The notes under the pieces: model-generated | Seen by the model: only the letters and a program-made list of their open reading frames with translations | Database searches by the model: none | What the model was told of the DNA's origin: nothing | Made by a program: the position numbers and the translations under genes | Source: an uncultured Pseudomonadota bacterium | GTDB lineage: Bacteria; Pseudomonadota; Gammaproteobacteria; Steroidobacterales; Steroidobacteraceae | Direction: 5' to 3' | Length of the DNA stretch: 64,000 bases | NCBI GenBank assembly: GCA_903832085.1 | Contig: CAIKZZ010000007.1 | Location: forward strand, 1-64,000 | In this document: positions 8,645 to 18,153 of the stretch, piece by piece | Layout: each line of letters starts with the position of its first letter | Numbering within the stretch: the first letter of the stretch is position 1

Positions 8645-10495
8645 ATGCCCGCTGCCTACAACGCCATGCCACTAAGCGCACAACCAATACAACATCAATT
8701 ACGTCGCTGCTTCACAGCGCTTACCCTTATCAGCGGCTTAGTCGCACTCATTTTATGCGCACATCCATATAGTGGACTTGAACAGGATTCGATACTTTAC
8801 GGTCTGCAGGCGCTTAAACACCTGTACCCCGCAGCACTGGAAAAAGACATTTTTTTCCAGTACGGATCCCAAGATAACTACACGCTATTCTCGCCCTTTT
8901 ACGCCTTTCTCATCAATCACATCGGACTTGAGAACGCAGCCCACCTCATTGCGCGTATCTCTTTGATCGCGCTCATCGCAAGCACCACGCTGCTTGCCAG
9001 GCAATTAATGGGAAAACCCTTAAGCTGGCTCAGCGTGATGCTCTTTATTGCCATACCCGGCACCTATGGGGCGCGCAACGTGCTGCGTTACGCCGAGAAC
9101 TTTGCGACACCACGCACGATCACTGAAGCATTCGTGATGTGCTCGCTGGCCCTGCTACTCTTGAACCGACGGCGACTTGCACTACTCGCTACAGCAGTAG
9201 GATTCGTATTACATCCTTTGATGGCGGTACCCGCGGTTTACGCAAATGCACTCTATGGTGCGAACCGAAAGCGCCACATGCACTTAGCGATACTTGCGAT
9301 TGCTGCCTCGGCACTACTGTTTGCCGTTGCGATCTGGGCGCCTATAAACAGCATCACCTTAATGGACAGCACCTGGTATGAATCACTACGTAGCGCTGTC
9401 CCGTATTTGCTCGTCGAACAATGGTCGCTTGCCGATTGGCAACCGACCGCTGTCGCATTAGCGACTCTCTTACTGGCACTACAAGCGATCAAGACGAGCC
9501 CCCTCAGCGAGATAGTAAGGATTGGCACTATCATTGGTATTGCCGGCATCACGCTTGCGCTAACTGCAAGTAAACTACCCATCGCCTTATTAATTCAAGG
9601 CCAACCATGGCGGTGGCTATGGCTGACTAAAGCACTGGCTGCGCTTGCCCTAACCCCATTAGTTATCGCATGCTGGGAGCGCCAAGATCTGGCGCGCACC
9701 AGTAGCATCCTCCTGATTATTGCTTGGCTCGCACGTAATGAGGCTATCGGAGTTGTCGCAGCACTCGCCGCTGTACTGACCGGCGTAGTTGCTACGATGC
9801 GCAAAACGGACACTACAATCCAAACACCTGCCTTGCAGCGGGTTTTAATTTGGCTAGGCTATAGCCTCAGCGTCATCCTTCTACTCGGCCTTTGGCGCTT
9901 GCACGGCGCGCGCCTTGAAGCGCTGATGGCGTGCGCTATCGTAGGAGTCTGGTTACTGACCTTCAAGGTGCGTCATATCAGTGGGCCTTTAGTCGGCATG
10001 CTTGTGGCGATGGCTCTGTGCACGGCGCAGCTTTCGGCCACCGTGAGCGACGCGGCACGACTGAACCATCCGATCTATAACCCACAGACCATCGATTCAT
10101 TTGCGGCATGGCGTAACCGAATCCCAGAAGATGCAACCGTATTTTTCCCAGAGCAACCTGAAGTTGTGTGGCTGGCTTTGCACAGGCGCAGCTATACGCC
10201 TTATGCTGCTTTAGTTTTCTCACGCGCAGCAGCGATTGAAGATGCTCAGCGCTTGCGGCTCATCGACAGCCTGCAACTCGGGTACCCCAGTTTTGGCGCA
10301 AATGAGTTTTATAAAGTCAATCCAAGTCCGCTCGATATCACCACTGCCAGACTTGCCTGTGGCTTCCCAGAGGTAGCTTTTATTGTGACAAGCCGGCAGC
10401 TTCCTGCCATGGGCCTTGCCAGCACGGCACCTGCGCCCTTATCACCGCTCTATCTTTATGCATGCAAAGACCTAGTCGTAACGACGTCTCCATGA
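8645..10495 (+). CDS. Uncharacterised polytopic membrane protein, paralogue of the protein at 20834-22636
   Basis: About 616 residues with a dozen hydrophobic segments and a soluble C-terminal part. The first loop carries HPYSGLEQDSILYGLQALKH, with the Asp/Tyr spacing seen in GT-C transferases. Further conserved blocks are GTYGARNVLRYAENFATPRT, GQPWRWLWLTKALA and, near the C-terminus, RRSYTPYAALVFSRAAA. The same blocks recur in order in the minus-strand gene at 20834-22636. No characterised family is recognised with certainty. The ATG at 8645 is a guess, because a TTG at 8636 and an ATG at 8666 are also in frame and none has a good ribosome site. Its stop overlaps the GtrA-like start by 4 nt. 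Confidence 0.75.
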   Translation: MPAAYNAMPLSAQPIQHQLRRCFTALTLISGLVALILCAHPYSGLEQDSILYGLQALKHLYPAALEKDIFFQYGSQDNYTLFSPFYAFLINHIGLENAAHLIARISLIALIASTTLLARQLMGKPLSWLSVMLFIAIPGTYGARNVLRYAENFATPRTITEAFVMCSLALLLLNRRRLALLATAVGFVLHPLMAVPAVYANALYGANRKRHMHLAILAIAASALLFAVAIWAPINSITLMDSTWYESLRSAVPYLLVEQWSLADWQPTAVALATLLLALQAIKTSPLSEIVRIGTIIGIAGITLALTASKLPIALLIQGQPWRWLWLTKALAALALTPLVIACWERQDLARTSSILLIIAWLARNEAIGVVAALAAVLTGVVATMRKTDTTIQTPALQRVLIWLGYSLSVILLLGLWRLHGARLEALMACAIVGVWLLTFKVRHISGPLVGMLVAMALCTAQLSATVSDAARLNHPIYNPQTIDSFAAWRNRIPEDATVFFPEQPEVVWLALHRRSYTPYAALVFSRAAAIEDAQRLRLIDSLQLGYPSFGANEFYKVNPSPLDITTARLACGFPEVAFIVTSRQLPAMGLASTAPAPLSPLYLYACKDLVVTTSP

Positions 10496-10905
10496 AACTG
10501 CTGCGCGAGCCGCTTGCCGCACTCATCACCGCCATCTGCGCACTGGCGCTGGATGCTGGCACGCTGCATGCGTTAGTGTCAGTGGTGCAGCTAAACTACT
10601 TGCTGTCGGCAACGGTAGCATTCTTGCTAGGCACGCTGGTATCGTGGGCCTTATCTGTGCGGTGGGTGTTCAAATACCGCCGCATGTCATCCCCCACCTT
10701 GGAGCTAGGCGTATACACAAGCCTCGGCATACTAGGTCTTGCCCTGAATATTTTTGTGATCTTTATGGCGGTACATTTTTTCCATATGCACTATTTAGTC
10801 GGCAAAGGATTTGCTGCCATGCTGACCTTTAGCTGCAATTATTTGCTACGCAAGTGGGCTTTGTTCTCGCCGCTCGCCGCACCAGTGCACGAGTCGACAC
10901 CATGA
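10492..10905 (+). CDS. GtrA-like membrane protein
   Basis: A 137-residue protein with four predicted membrane helices, typical of the GtrA/DPMS family. These proteins are thought to flip or help move polyprenyl-phosphate sugars across the inner membrane. Family features include [20 protein letters not shown] after helix 1, WVFKYRR at the loop, and the C-terminal [19 protein letters not shown]. The ATG at 10492 overlaps the upstream stop (ATGA), and the gene's own stop overlaps the next start in the same way at 10902-10905. This tight coupling with a GT-C-like protein and an FAD oxidoreductase supports a shared envelope-sugar pathway. Confidence 0.85.
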   Translation: MKLLREPLAALITAICALALDAGTLHALVSVVQLNYLLSATVAFLLGTLVSWALSVRWVFKYRRMSSPTLELGVYTSLGILGLALNIFVIFMAVHFFHMHYLVGKGFAAMLTFSCNYLLRKWALFSPLAAPVHESTP

Positions 10906-12476
10906 GCAAGATAGCCATTATTGCTGGAGCCGGTCCCGCAGGGCTCACTGCGGCACTCGAACTGCAACGCCGAACGCAGGTCAAGCCGATCGTGTTCGAA
11001 GCCAGTCATCAGCCAGGCGGCATTTCGCGAACCATCCTATACCGTGGTAATCGCATGGATATTGGTGGTCATCGGTTCTTCTCCAAGTCCGATTGGGTCA
11101 TGCGCTGGTGGCAAGACATCCTTCCAATTGCCACGGAACAAGCAACGACAGCACCTGACATTACTGTGACTTACCAAAATTCAAGTCGCGTGCTAACGCC
11201 GGTGGCCACCAGCCCTCTTAGCGCCGAGAAGATCATGTTGGTGCGACAACGGCTATCGCGCATTTACTACCGGCGACGTTTTTTTGACTACCCGCTTAAG
11301 CTAAACTTAACTACGATTCGCCGACTCGGAATCGGCGAGACTGTGCTGATCGGCATGAGCTATTGCGCGAGTGTCTGGCGCAAAACCTCCCCCGAGCGGT
11401 CATTGCAAGATTTTTTAATCAACCGCTTTGGGAAACGCCTTTATAAGACGTTCTTTCAGTCATACACCGAAAAAGTGTGGGGCGTCCCCTGTGACAGGAT
11501 TTCAGCAGATTGGGGTGCGCAACGCATCAAAGGCCTGTCTATCACCCGCGCGCTCGCACACGCACTGCGCGCACTGATCTCACGTAAGGCGGATATTCAC
11601 CAAAGCGCCACTGAAACAAGCCTGATTGAGCAGTTTCTTTATCCAAAATATGGCCCTGGCCAGATGTGGGAAGAGGTCGCACGGCGTGTTACTGCTGGCG
11701 GCGGCGAGGTGCAGTATGGACAGCGCATCTGCGGTCTACATTGCGACACACAGACCGTCACGCACGTCGACGTCCAAGATCTCAAGTCCGGCGAGATCCG
11801 CACGGTGGCCTGCGACTACTTCATCTCAACCATGCCGTTAACCGAGCTCGTTACACAGCTTGGCTGCACGCAGCCGCTTGTCTGTGATGTAGCGAGCAAC
11901 CTACCGTATCGGGATTTCATCACAGTGGGGTTACTAGTACGGCGGATGGCTGGTGGGGGCAGTCACGAGCGTATGCCGCCGGATAATTGGATTTATGTAC
12001 AAGAACCGGACGTTTCCCTTGGACGCGTCCAGATTTTTAACAACTGGAGTCCGCACCTCGTTAATGACCCGAATACCGTGTGGCTAGGACTTGAGTATTT
12101 TTGCCAAGAGGGCGATCACCTCTGGTCGATGACTGATACGGCATTTTTAGATTTTGCAGCCACGGAGCTCGCCAAAATTGGTCTGATTGACCGGGCGGAT
12201 GTGCTGGATGGCACAGTAGTGCGGGTACCCAAGGCCTACCCTGCCTACTTTGGCGCCTATGAACGCATCGGGGCTGTCAGAGACTGGCTCGATGGCTTTG
12301 GCAATCTGTTCCCGGTCGGTCGCAACGGTATGCATCGGTACAACAATCAAGACCACTCAATGCTAGCCGCTCGTGCGGCGGTGGACTGCATCGCTACTCA
12401 GTCAACGGATAAATCCAGCCTGTGGGCCGTGAATGCCGAAGAGGACTACCACGAAGAGCGCGGGGCAACCGAGTAA
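10902..12476 (+). CDS. FAD/NAD(P)-binding oxidoreductase, UDP-galactopyranose-mutase-like or amine-oxidase superfamily
   Basis: A 524-residue soluble protein. The N-terminus has the Rossmann dinucleotide motif [19 protein letters not shown], then an acidic residue in [10 protein letters not shown] and the [10 protein letters not shown] block found in COG1232-type flavoproteins of polysaccharide clusters. The C-terminus [20 protein letters not shown] resembles the FAD-closing segment of this superfamily. It could be a sugar-nucleotide mutase, or oxidise a polyprenyl or sugar intermediate; the sequence does not say which. It overlaps the GtrA-like stop by 4 nt and is followed 31 nt later by mutS, so it probably shares a transcript with both. 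Confidence 0.75.
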   Translation: MSKIAIIAGAGPAGLTAALELQRRTQVKPIVFEASHQPGGISRTILYRGNRMDIGGHRFFSKSDWVMRWWQDILPIATEQATTAPDITVTYQNSSRVLTPVATSPLSAEKIMLVRQRLSRIYYRRRFFDYPLKLNLTTIRRLGIGETVLIGMSYCASVWRKTSPERSLQDFLINRFGKRLYKTFFQSYTEKVWGVPCDRISADWGAQRIKGLSITRALAHALRALISRKADIHQSATETSLIEQFLYPKYGPGQMWEEVARRVTAGGGEVQYGQRICGLHCDTQTVTHVDVQDLKSGEIRTVACDYFISTMPLTELVTQLGCTQPLVCDVASNLPYRDFITVGLLVRRMAGGGSHERMPPDNWIYVQEPDVSLGRVQIFNNWSPHLVNDPNTVWLGLEYFCQEGDHLWSMTDTAFLDFAATELAKIGLIDRADVLDGTVVRVPKAYPAYFGAYERIGAVRDWLDGFGNLFPVGRNGMHRYNNQDHSMLAARAAVDCIATQSTDKSSLWAVNAEEDYHEERGATE

Positions 12477-12507
12477 GCATTTTTGTGCCTCTGCACAGGC
12501 CTCACTC

Positions 12508-15114
12508 ATGGATAATGGCGCCATGACTGAGTCCACCCACACCCCAATGATGCAGCAATATTTAGCTCTGAAAGCCGAATGCCCGGACCTGCTGCTTTTT
12601 TATAGGATGGGTGATTTTTACGAACTCTTCTACGAGGACGCGGTACGCGCTGCACGGCTGATCGACATTGCGCTGACGCAGCGTGGGCAATCAGCGGGCC
12701 AACCCATTCCGATGGCAGGGGTACCCGTTGCAACACTCGATGCCTATCTTGCAAAACTACTCAAGTGCGGTGAATCAGTCGCCATCTGTGAGCAAGTCGG
12801 CGAACCGACTAAGGGCAAGGGCCCCGTCGAGCGCCGCATCGTCAGAATCGTCACGCCAGGGACACTGACAGATGACGGCCTCCTAGAAGATCGTCGTGAA
12901 ACACTGGTTGCTGCCGTCAGCACGCAAGCCACGGCGTGCATCGGTCTTGCTTGGCTTGAGCTCTCAAGTGGCCGCTTCACAGTCACTGAACTTCCATCAC
13001 TAGCCGGCTTAGACGCTGAACTCGTGCGCTTGCAGCCAGCAGAACTGCTCGTTGCAGACGGGACAGATCCATTGCAATGGCCACACGCGCGACGCAGAGC
13101 GCCTTGGCATTTTGAACTCGGCGCAGCACGCCGCGTGCTATGTCAGCAGTTTCAGGTTCATGATCTTGCGGGATTCGGCTGCGAACAAAAATCCGCAGCA
13201 ATTGCCGCTGCAGGCGCGCTCCTACAATACGTACAAGAGACACAGCGTCAGGCACTACCGCATCTGAACGGGCTGGTCACCGAAGAGCGTGACGCGGCCG
13301 TCATCATGGACGCCGCCACACGGCGCAATCTTGAACTGGAAGTCAGTCTGTCACAGTCCCCTGAGCACACGCTTGCCGGCGTCCTCGATCGAACAGCCAC
13401 TGCCATGGGAGCGCGCGAGCTACGCCGATGGCTTGGGCGGCCACTGCGAGACAACCATGCACTAGAGTGCCGCTATCAGGCCGTGCAGAGCCTGATCGAC
13501 GCAGAACACTACAGTCCACTGCATACGCACTTAACAAACGTTGGTGATATCGAACGTATTCTTGCCCGCATCGCATTGCGATCAGCCAGACCACGGGATC
13601 TTACCCAACTGCGGGCGGGACTAAAAAAAATACCCCTGATACAGGCTCTCGTAAAAAAACATGCAACGCCGTTATTGGAACAGCAATGCCAATTTTTAGG
13701 CGGGCATCCGGAGCTCAGTGAGCTACTTGATCGCGCGCTCGTTGAGTCTCCGCCACACCTAATTCGTGATGGTGGCGTGATTGCACTAGGTTTCGATGCG
13801 GAGCTAGACGAACTGCGGCGTATTGCGCTCGACACCGATAGCTTCCTACTCGAACTCGAGGCAAATGAACGACAGCGAACCGGCCTTACAAGCCTCAAAC
13901 TCGCTTATAACCGAGTGTCTGGTTTTTTCATTGAGCTGAATCGACGCGATGCGGAGAATGCCCCTGCCAACTACATGCGCCGGCAGACAGTGAAGAATGC
14001 GGAACGCTTTCTAACACCCGAACTGAAAGAATTCGAAGCCAAAGTACTCGGTGCACGGGAAAGCTCGCTTTTGCGGGAACGCACATTGTATGAACAGTTA
14101 GTAGAAACACTCGCTAGGGCGCTACCTGAGCTGCAACAAACAGCGCGCGCGCTGACGGCGCTTGATGTGCTTTCAAACTTAAGCGAGCGTGCCGTTGAGA
14201 TGCGACTGGTGATGCCAGAGCTTACCGACGCGTCGGGTCTTAACATCACACAAGGCCGGCATCTAGTTGTCGAAAGCGTCTTAAATGGCCCATTCGTGCC
14301 CAATGACTTACATTTGGATGCCACACGTCGCATGCTGGTCATTACTGGCCCTAATATGGGCGGTAAATCCACCTACATGCGCCAGACAGCGCTAATCGTC
14401 ATCCTCGCCCGCATGGGCAGCTTCGTGCCAGCACAACGCGCCGTACTTGGGCCCACTGATCGTATTTTTACACGCATCGGTGCCGCCGATGATCTAGCAG
14501 GTGGTCGGTCCACATTTATGGTGGAAATGACCGAAACCGCAAATATTCTCAATAATGCCAGCGATTCAAGCCTAGTGCTGATGGACGAGATCGGCCGTGG
14601 AACGAGCACCTTTGACGGACTATCACTCGCTTGGGCGGCTGCTGATCATATGGCGCAGCACGTTCGTGCTTTTACACTGTTTGCAACGCATTACTTTGAG
14701 CTCATTAGTCTTGCTGAACAATCTGCTAGCGTGGGTAACGTACACCTTGATGCCACAGAACATGGTGAGCAGTTAGTTTTTTTACATGCGGTTAAGCAAG
14801 GCCCCGCCAATCAAAGCTACGGCATCCAGGTAGCGCGCCTTGCTGGCGTACCGCGCACAGTCATCGCTGCAGCGAAGAACTATCTAAAAACACTCGAACG
14901 GCGAACAAATCGCGCTGCAATACCGAGCCCACAAGTCGATCTTAACTTTGCCATAGCGCCCTCGTTAGCCTCCACAACGGAGCCAACAGCCGCACATGAC
15001 ACGAGTACCCTGGCATTGATTCGTGCGCTCGAAGACGTAAACCCTGATGTCTTATCACCTCGACAAGCGCTCGAGACGCTATATCGCCTAAAGTCACTCG
15101 TCAAAAAACCCTGA
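12508..15114 (+). CDS. mutS: DNA mismatch repair protein MutS
   Basis: MutS recognises mismatches and small loops and recruits MutL. The product is about 868 residues. The mismatch-reading motif [15 protein letters not shown] with the Phe-x-Glu wedge is close to the N-terminus, the clamp and lever helices are in the middle, Walker [14 protein letters not shown] is near residue 615, and [18 protein letters not shown] follows. A C-terminal tetramerisation region is present ([20 protein letters not shown]). The ATG at 12508 has AGG 8 nt upstream; the ATG at 12523, starting [13 protein letters not shown], matches E. coli MutS better and is equally possible. It follows the oxidoreductase gene by 31 nt. 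Confidence 0.98.
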   Translation: MDNGAMTESTHTPMMQQYLALKAECPDLLLFYRMGDFYELFYEDAVRAARLIDIALTQRGQSAGQPIPMAGVPVATLDAYLAKLLKCGESVAICEQVGEPTKGKGPVERRIVRIVTPGTLTDDGLLEDRRETLVAAVSTQATACIGLAWLELSSGRFTVTELPSLAGLDAELVRLQPAELLVADGTDPLQWPHARRRAPWHFELGAARRVLCQQFQVHDLAGFGCEQKSAAIAAAGALLQYVQETQRQALPHLNGLVTEERDAAVIMDAATRRNLELEVSLSQSPEHTLAGVLDRTATAMGARELRRWLGRPLRDNHALECRYQAVQSLIDAEHYSPLHTHLTNVGDIERILARIALRSARPRDLTQLRAGLKKIPLIQALVKKHATPLLEQQCQFLGGHPELSELLDRALVESPPHLIRDGGVIALGFDAELDELRRIALDTDSFLLELEANERQRTGLTSLKLAYNRVSGFFIELNRRDAENAPANYMRRQTVKNAERFLTPELKEFEAKVLGARESSLLRERTLYEQLVETLARALPELQQTARALTALDVLSNLSERAVEMRLVMPELTDASGLNITQGRHLVVESVLNGPFVPNDLHLDATRRMLVITGPNMGGKSTYMRQTALIVILARMGSFVPAQRAVLGPTDRIFTRIGAADDLAGGRSTFMVEMTETANILNNASDSSLVLMDEIGRGTSTFDGLSLAWAAADHMAQHVRAFTLFATHYFELISLAEQSASVGNVHLDATEHGEQLVFLHAVKQGPANQSYGIQVARLAGVPRTVIAAAKNYLKTLERRTNRAAIPSPQVDLNFAIAPSLASTTEPTAAHDTSTLALIRALEDVNPDVLSPRQALETLYRLKSLVKKP

Positions 15115-15720
15115 GCGCAAAAACACGCTCGTCAGTTCAGCTACCTGCGCTGATAACAACATGCCCATATGACTTAAGCCAAGGACGCGATGCGCCTTTG
15201 CTCCCGGCAGTAGGGTTTCTCGAACCAGGACAGCGCCATCATTGGGCTCGGCTGGAAATAAAAACGGGACACCGGCAAGCCCCGCACTACCTGCAATCAC
15301 GCCGATATCCACAGGGTGGCCAGCGCTTGGCCTAGCCACATAAAAGCTCGCACCCTCGGTAAATAATCCTGATAGCGACTGAGCGCCGGGCAATTGCGCG
15401 AAGGTCTCTGCTGCTAAACAGCCATTAACCGGTGCGCCCAGCAAGACCACTCGCCCGATGGGCAATGCCGGATTGCGTTCAAGTAACCGCAATATCAACA
15501 AGCCACCGAGGCTATGGCCGATTAGATGCACACCACGCCTTGAGGCCATGATCGCTGCCTCTAACGTATCGAGTACGTCTGCACGTGCGGCGTGTATAGA
15601 TTGATAGCGAAAGACTCGTGCGGCATAGCCCTGCGCACTTAAGCGCGACCGCAATATAGATGTCTCAGCACCGGTCATCCACAAGCCGTGGACGACTAGA
15701 ACGTCGCTTACTTCGCTCAA
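15094..15720 (-). CDS. Small alpha/beta hydrolase (lipase/esterase-like)
   Basis: A 208-residue cytoplasmic protein with the alpha/beta-hydrolase fold. [11 protein letters not shown] near the N-terminus forms the oxyanion region, [10 protein letters not shown] holds the nucleophile Ser near residue 70, and [11 protein letters not shown] near residue 183 offers the catalytic His. The acidic residue is probably in EPNDGAVL. There is no signal peptide. Its 3' end overlaps the 3' end of convergent mutS by 21 nt, and its start overlaps the aspS stop by 4 nt, so it is read from the aspS transcript. Substrate unknown. Confidence 0.85.
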   Translation of the reverse strand: MSEVSDVLVVHGLWMTGAETSILRSRLSAQGYAARVFRYQSIHAARADVLDTLEAAIMASRRGVHLIGHSLGGLLILRLLERNPALPIGRVVLLGAPVNGCLAAETFAQLPGAQSLSGLFTEGASFYVARPSAGHPVDIGVIAGSAGLAGVPFLFPAEPNDGAVLVRETLLPGAKAHRVLGLSHMGMLLSAQVAELTSVFLRSGFFDE

Positions 15721-17498
15721 CCGCTACCGACGGTCACACTCGGCCGGAGCCGAATATGCAAGTCTTTCAATTGCTGCTCGGTAACAGCAGTTGGCGCCTC
15801 AGTGAGTGGGCAAAAGGCGGTCTGTGTTTTCGGGAATGCAATGACTTCTCGAATACTGTCCGCACCTGTCATCAACATCACCAATCGGTCCAGACCAAAG
15901 GCAATACCACCGTGAGGTGGCGCGCCATACTTCAGTGCATCGAGCAGAAACCCGAACTTTGCTCGCGCCTCGGTCACCTCGATGCCAAGAAGCTCGAACA
16001 CAGCCGACTGCAACTCTTCCCGGTAAATACGCACCGAGCCGCCACCGATTTCCGAACCATTCAGCACGCAGTCATATGCCTTGGCGATAGCCGTGCCAGG
16101 GCTACTAGCCAGCGCGACAGGATCTTCATTGACTGGTGAAGTGAAAGGATGGTGCATCGCGACCCAGCGTTTTGCATCATCGTCGCGCTCGAACATCGGG
16201 AAATCAACCACCCATAGCGGCTGCCAACCTGGGGTGACGAGTCCTCGGTCCTGGCCTACTTTAAGGCGTAGTGCGCCGAGACTATCGTTAACAACCCGAG
16301 CACTGTCGGCACCAAAGAAAATCAAATCCCCAGTCTGTGCTGCTGTGCGCGACAAGATTCCGTCAATAGCGGTGTCCGATAAGAATTTTAGAATTGGCGA
16401 TTGCAGTCCCGCACGCCCAGTCGTCGCGTCATTGACCTTCACATACGCAAGACCCTTCGCGCCATAACGGCCCACATAGGCGGTGTACTCATCGATCTGG
16501 CTACGGGTCAGGTCATTACCCTTAGGTACTCGCAGTGCCGCAACGCGCCCTTCAGCCGAGCGCGCAGGGCCGGCAAACACCTTGAACTCGGTATCAGCGA
16601 CAAGATCAGCAACGTCGACCAATTCTAGCGCTATACGCAAGTCAGGCTTATCAGACGCATAACGCCGCATTGCTTCGGCATAGCTCATTTGCGGGAAGGG
16701 GTTCGGCAAATCCACGCCAAGCACATCATGGAACAGTGTGCGTATCAGACCCTCCATCAGCGTCATGATATCGGTCTGCGACAGGAATGATGTCTCAATA
16801 TCTACCTGCGTAAAGTCAGGCTGACGATCAGCACGCAAGTCTTCGTCACGGAAACACCGCACAATCTGATAGTAGCGATCAAAGCCACTAACCATCAGCA
16901 ACTGCTTAAATATCTGTGGCGATTGTGGCAACGCAAAAAACTCGCCTGGATGCGTCCGTGATGGCACCAGATAATCACGGGCACCTTCGGGCGTCGCTTT
17001 CGTGAGCATTGGCGTTTCAATATCTACAAATCGTCGATCATCTAAGTACCGACGGATAGAGCGCGTGACCTCATGCCGCAGTAGCAACCGTCGTTGCATG
17101 ACATCACGACGCAAATCGAGGTAGCGATATTTGAGTCGCAAATCCTCACGTACTTCCTCATCCAGTTGGAATGGCAGTGGCTCGGCACGATTCAGCACAG
17201 TCACAGCTGTTGCCAGCAACTCCACTTGCCCAGATGCCAGACCGCTATTTGCAGTCCCCTCTGGTCGGCGGCGGATCTGACCGGTCACCGTGAGCACATA
17301 CTCACTGCGCACCCGCTCAGCTTCCGCGAAAATGGAAGGCGCATCTGGATCGAACACAATTTGGACTAGGCCGTCGCGGTCCCGTAGGTCCACAAAGATC
17401 ACGCCGCCATGATCCCGGCGCCGGTGCACCCAGCCGGCGACCGTGACCGATTGGCCTATCTGGGATTCGTTGACCTGACCGCAATAATGAGACCGCAT
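15717..17498 (-). CDS. aspS: Aspartate--tRNA ligase
   Basis: Charges tRNA-Asp (or tRNA-Asx in non-discriminating forms). The 593-residue product is a bacterial-type AspRS. It has an N-terminal OB-fold anticodon-binding domain ([20 protein letters not shown]), class II motif 2 ([18 protein letters not shown]), an inserted GAD domain in the middle and motif 3 [17 protein letters not shown] chose the ATG at 17498 (MRSHYCGQV), which matches the usual N-terminus; the upstream in-frame extension of 18 residues is unlikely. It lies downstream of fmdB, a common gammaproteobacterial pairing. Confidence 0.97.
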   Translation of the reverse strand: MRSHYCGQVNESQIGQSVTVAGWVHRRRDHGGVIFVDLRDRDGLVQIVFDPDAPSIFAEAERVRSEYVLTVTGQIRRRPEGTANSGLASGQVELLATAVTVLNRAEPLPFQLDEEVREDLRLKYRYLDLRRDVMQRRLLLRHEVTRSIRRYLDDRRFVDIETPMLTKATPEGARDYLVPSRTHPGEFFALPQSPQIFKQLLMVSGFDRYYQIVRCFRDEDLRADRQPDFTQVDIETSFLSQTDIMTLMEGLIRTLFHDVLGVDLPNPFPQMSYAEAMRRYASDKPDLRIALELVDVADLVADTEFKVFAGPARSAEGRVAALRVPKGNDLTRSQIDEYTAYVGRYGAKGLAYVKVNDATTGRAGLQSPILKFLSDTAIDGILSRTAAQTGDLIFFGADSARVVNDSLGALRLKVGQDRGLVTPGWQPLWVVDFPMFERDDDAKRWVAMHHPFTSPVNEDPVALASSPGTAIAKAYDCVLNGSEIGGGSVRIYREELQSAVFELLGIEVTEARAKFGFLLDALKYGAPPHGGIAFGLDRLVMLMTGADSIREVIAFPKTQTAFCPLTEAPTAVTEQQLKDLHIRLRPSVTVGSG

Positions 17499-17600
17499 GC
17501 TACTTCCAATGTTCGGGACGCGCGAAGGCCGCGATGTTACGGGCCGGTACACTGCCCTTGCAAGGCGGATCGCTCACCAGAGCGGGCGTCAGGGGCGCAC

Positions 17601-18047
17601 TTAGCGCCGGCTTGCCTTGGAGGGGCGCGGTTTGGCTCGCCCACCCGTCGCCTTTACCGGACTTTTACTCGACCCTTTGGAGCGACCCGATTGGGACTTC
17701 GATGCGCTGCCAGACGCCACTGGCTTGGCCTCAACCTTGGCCGGTTCCGCTTTGGGGGCTTCGCTTTTACCCGCTTCGGCTTTCGTGGCCGCCGGCTTCG
17801 CGGCACTAGCAGGTGGGGCACTATCAGCCTTATCGTCGCCAGCCAGGTTGCGCTTAGACTCCGAGTCCGACTTAAAGTCAGTTTCGTACCAACCGCCACC
17901 TTTCAAGCGAAATACGGGCGCCGATATCAGCCTGATCAGCTGCGACTTCGCGCACGCTGGGCATTTGCGCAGCGGCGCATCACTCATTTTCTGCAATGCC
18001 TCATGGGTTGTGCCACAAGCTTTGCATTGATATTCGTAAAACGGCAT
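17601..18047 (-). CDS. FmdB-family zinc-ribbon protein with a long low-complexity tail
   Basis: The first ~60 residues form the FmdB/CxxC_CxxC_SSSS zinc ribbon: MPFYEYQCKACGTTHE, then CPACAKSQLIRLISAPVFRL, giving two Cys pairs that should bind zinc. The remaining ~85 residues are a disordered Lys/Ala/Ser/Pro-rich tail with a basic end (KPRPSKASRR). Most family members are about 70-110 residues, so the tail is long. FmdB-type proteins sit next to aspS in many bacteria. Their biochemical role is unsettled and was originally linked to amidase gene regulation. The basic tail suggests nucleic acid contact, which is inference. Confidence 0.88.
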   Translation of the reverse strand: MPFYEYQCKACGTTHEALQKMSDAPLRKCPACAKSQLIRLISAPVFRLKGGGWYETDFKSDSESKRNLAGDDKADSAPPASAAKPAATKAEAGKSEAPKAEPAKVEAKPVASGSASKSQSGRSKGSSKSPVKATGGRAKPRPSKASRR

Positions 18048-18153
18048 CCCAACTCCAACAACACGTTAACCAAACCGTGGGCACGCATTCACGCGCTGCG
18101 CTTCCAGCGCCCCTACACGCAACTTAAGACCTGATCATAGCAGTGTGGTCACG

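Noticed and set aside
10854..10901. Upstream extension of the FAD oxidoreductase
   Set aside because: It lies inside the GtrA-like gene and precedes the Rossmann motif with non-family sequence; the ATGA overlap at 10902 is the better start.
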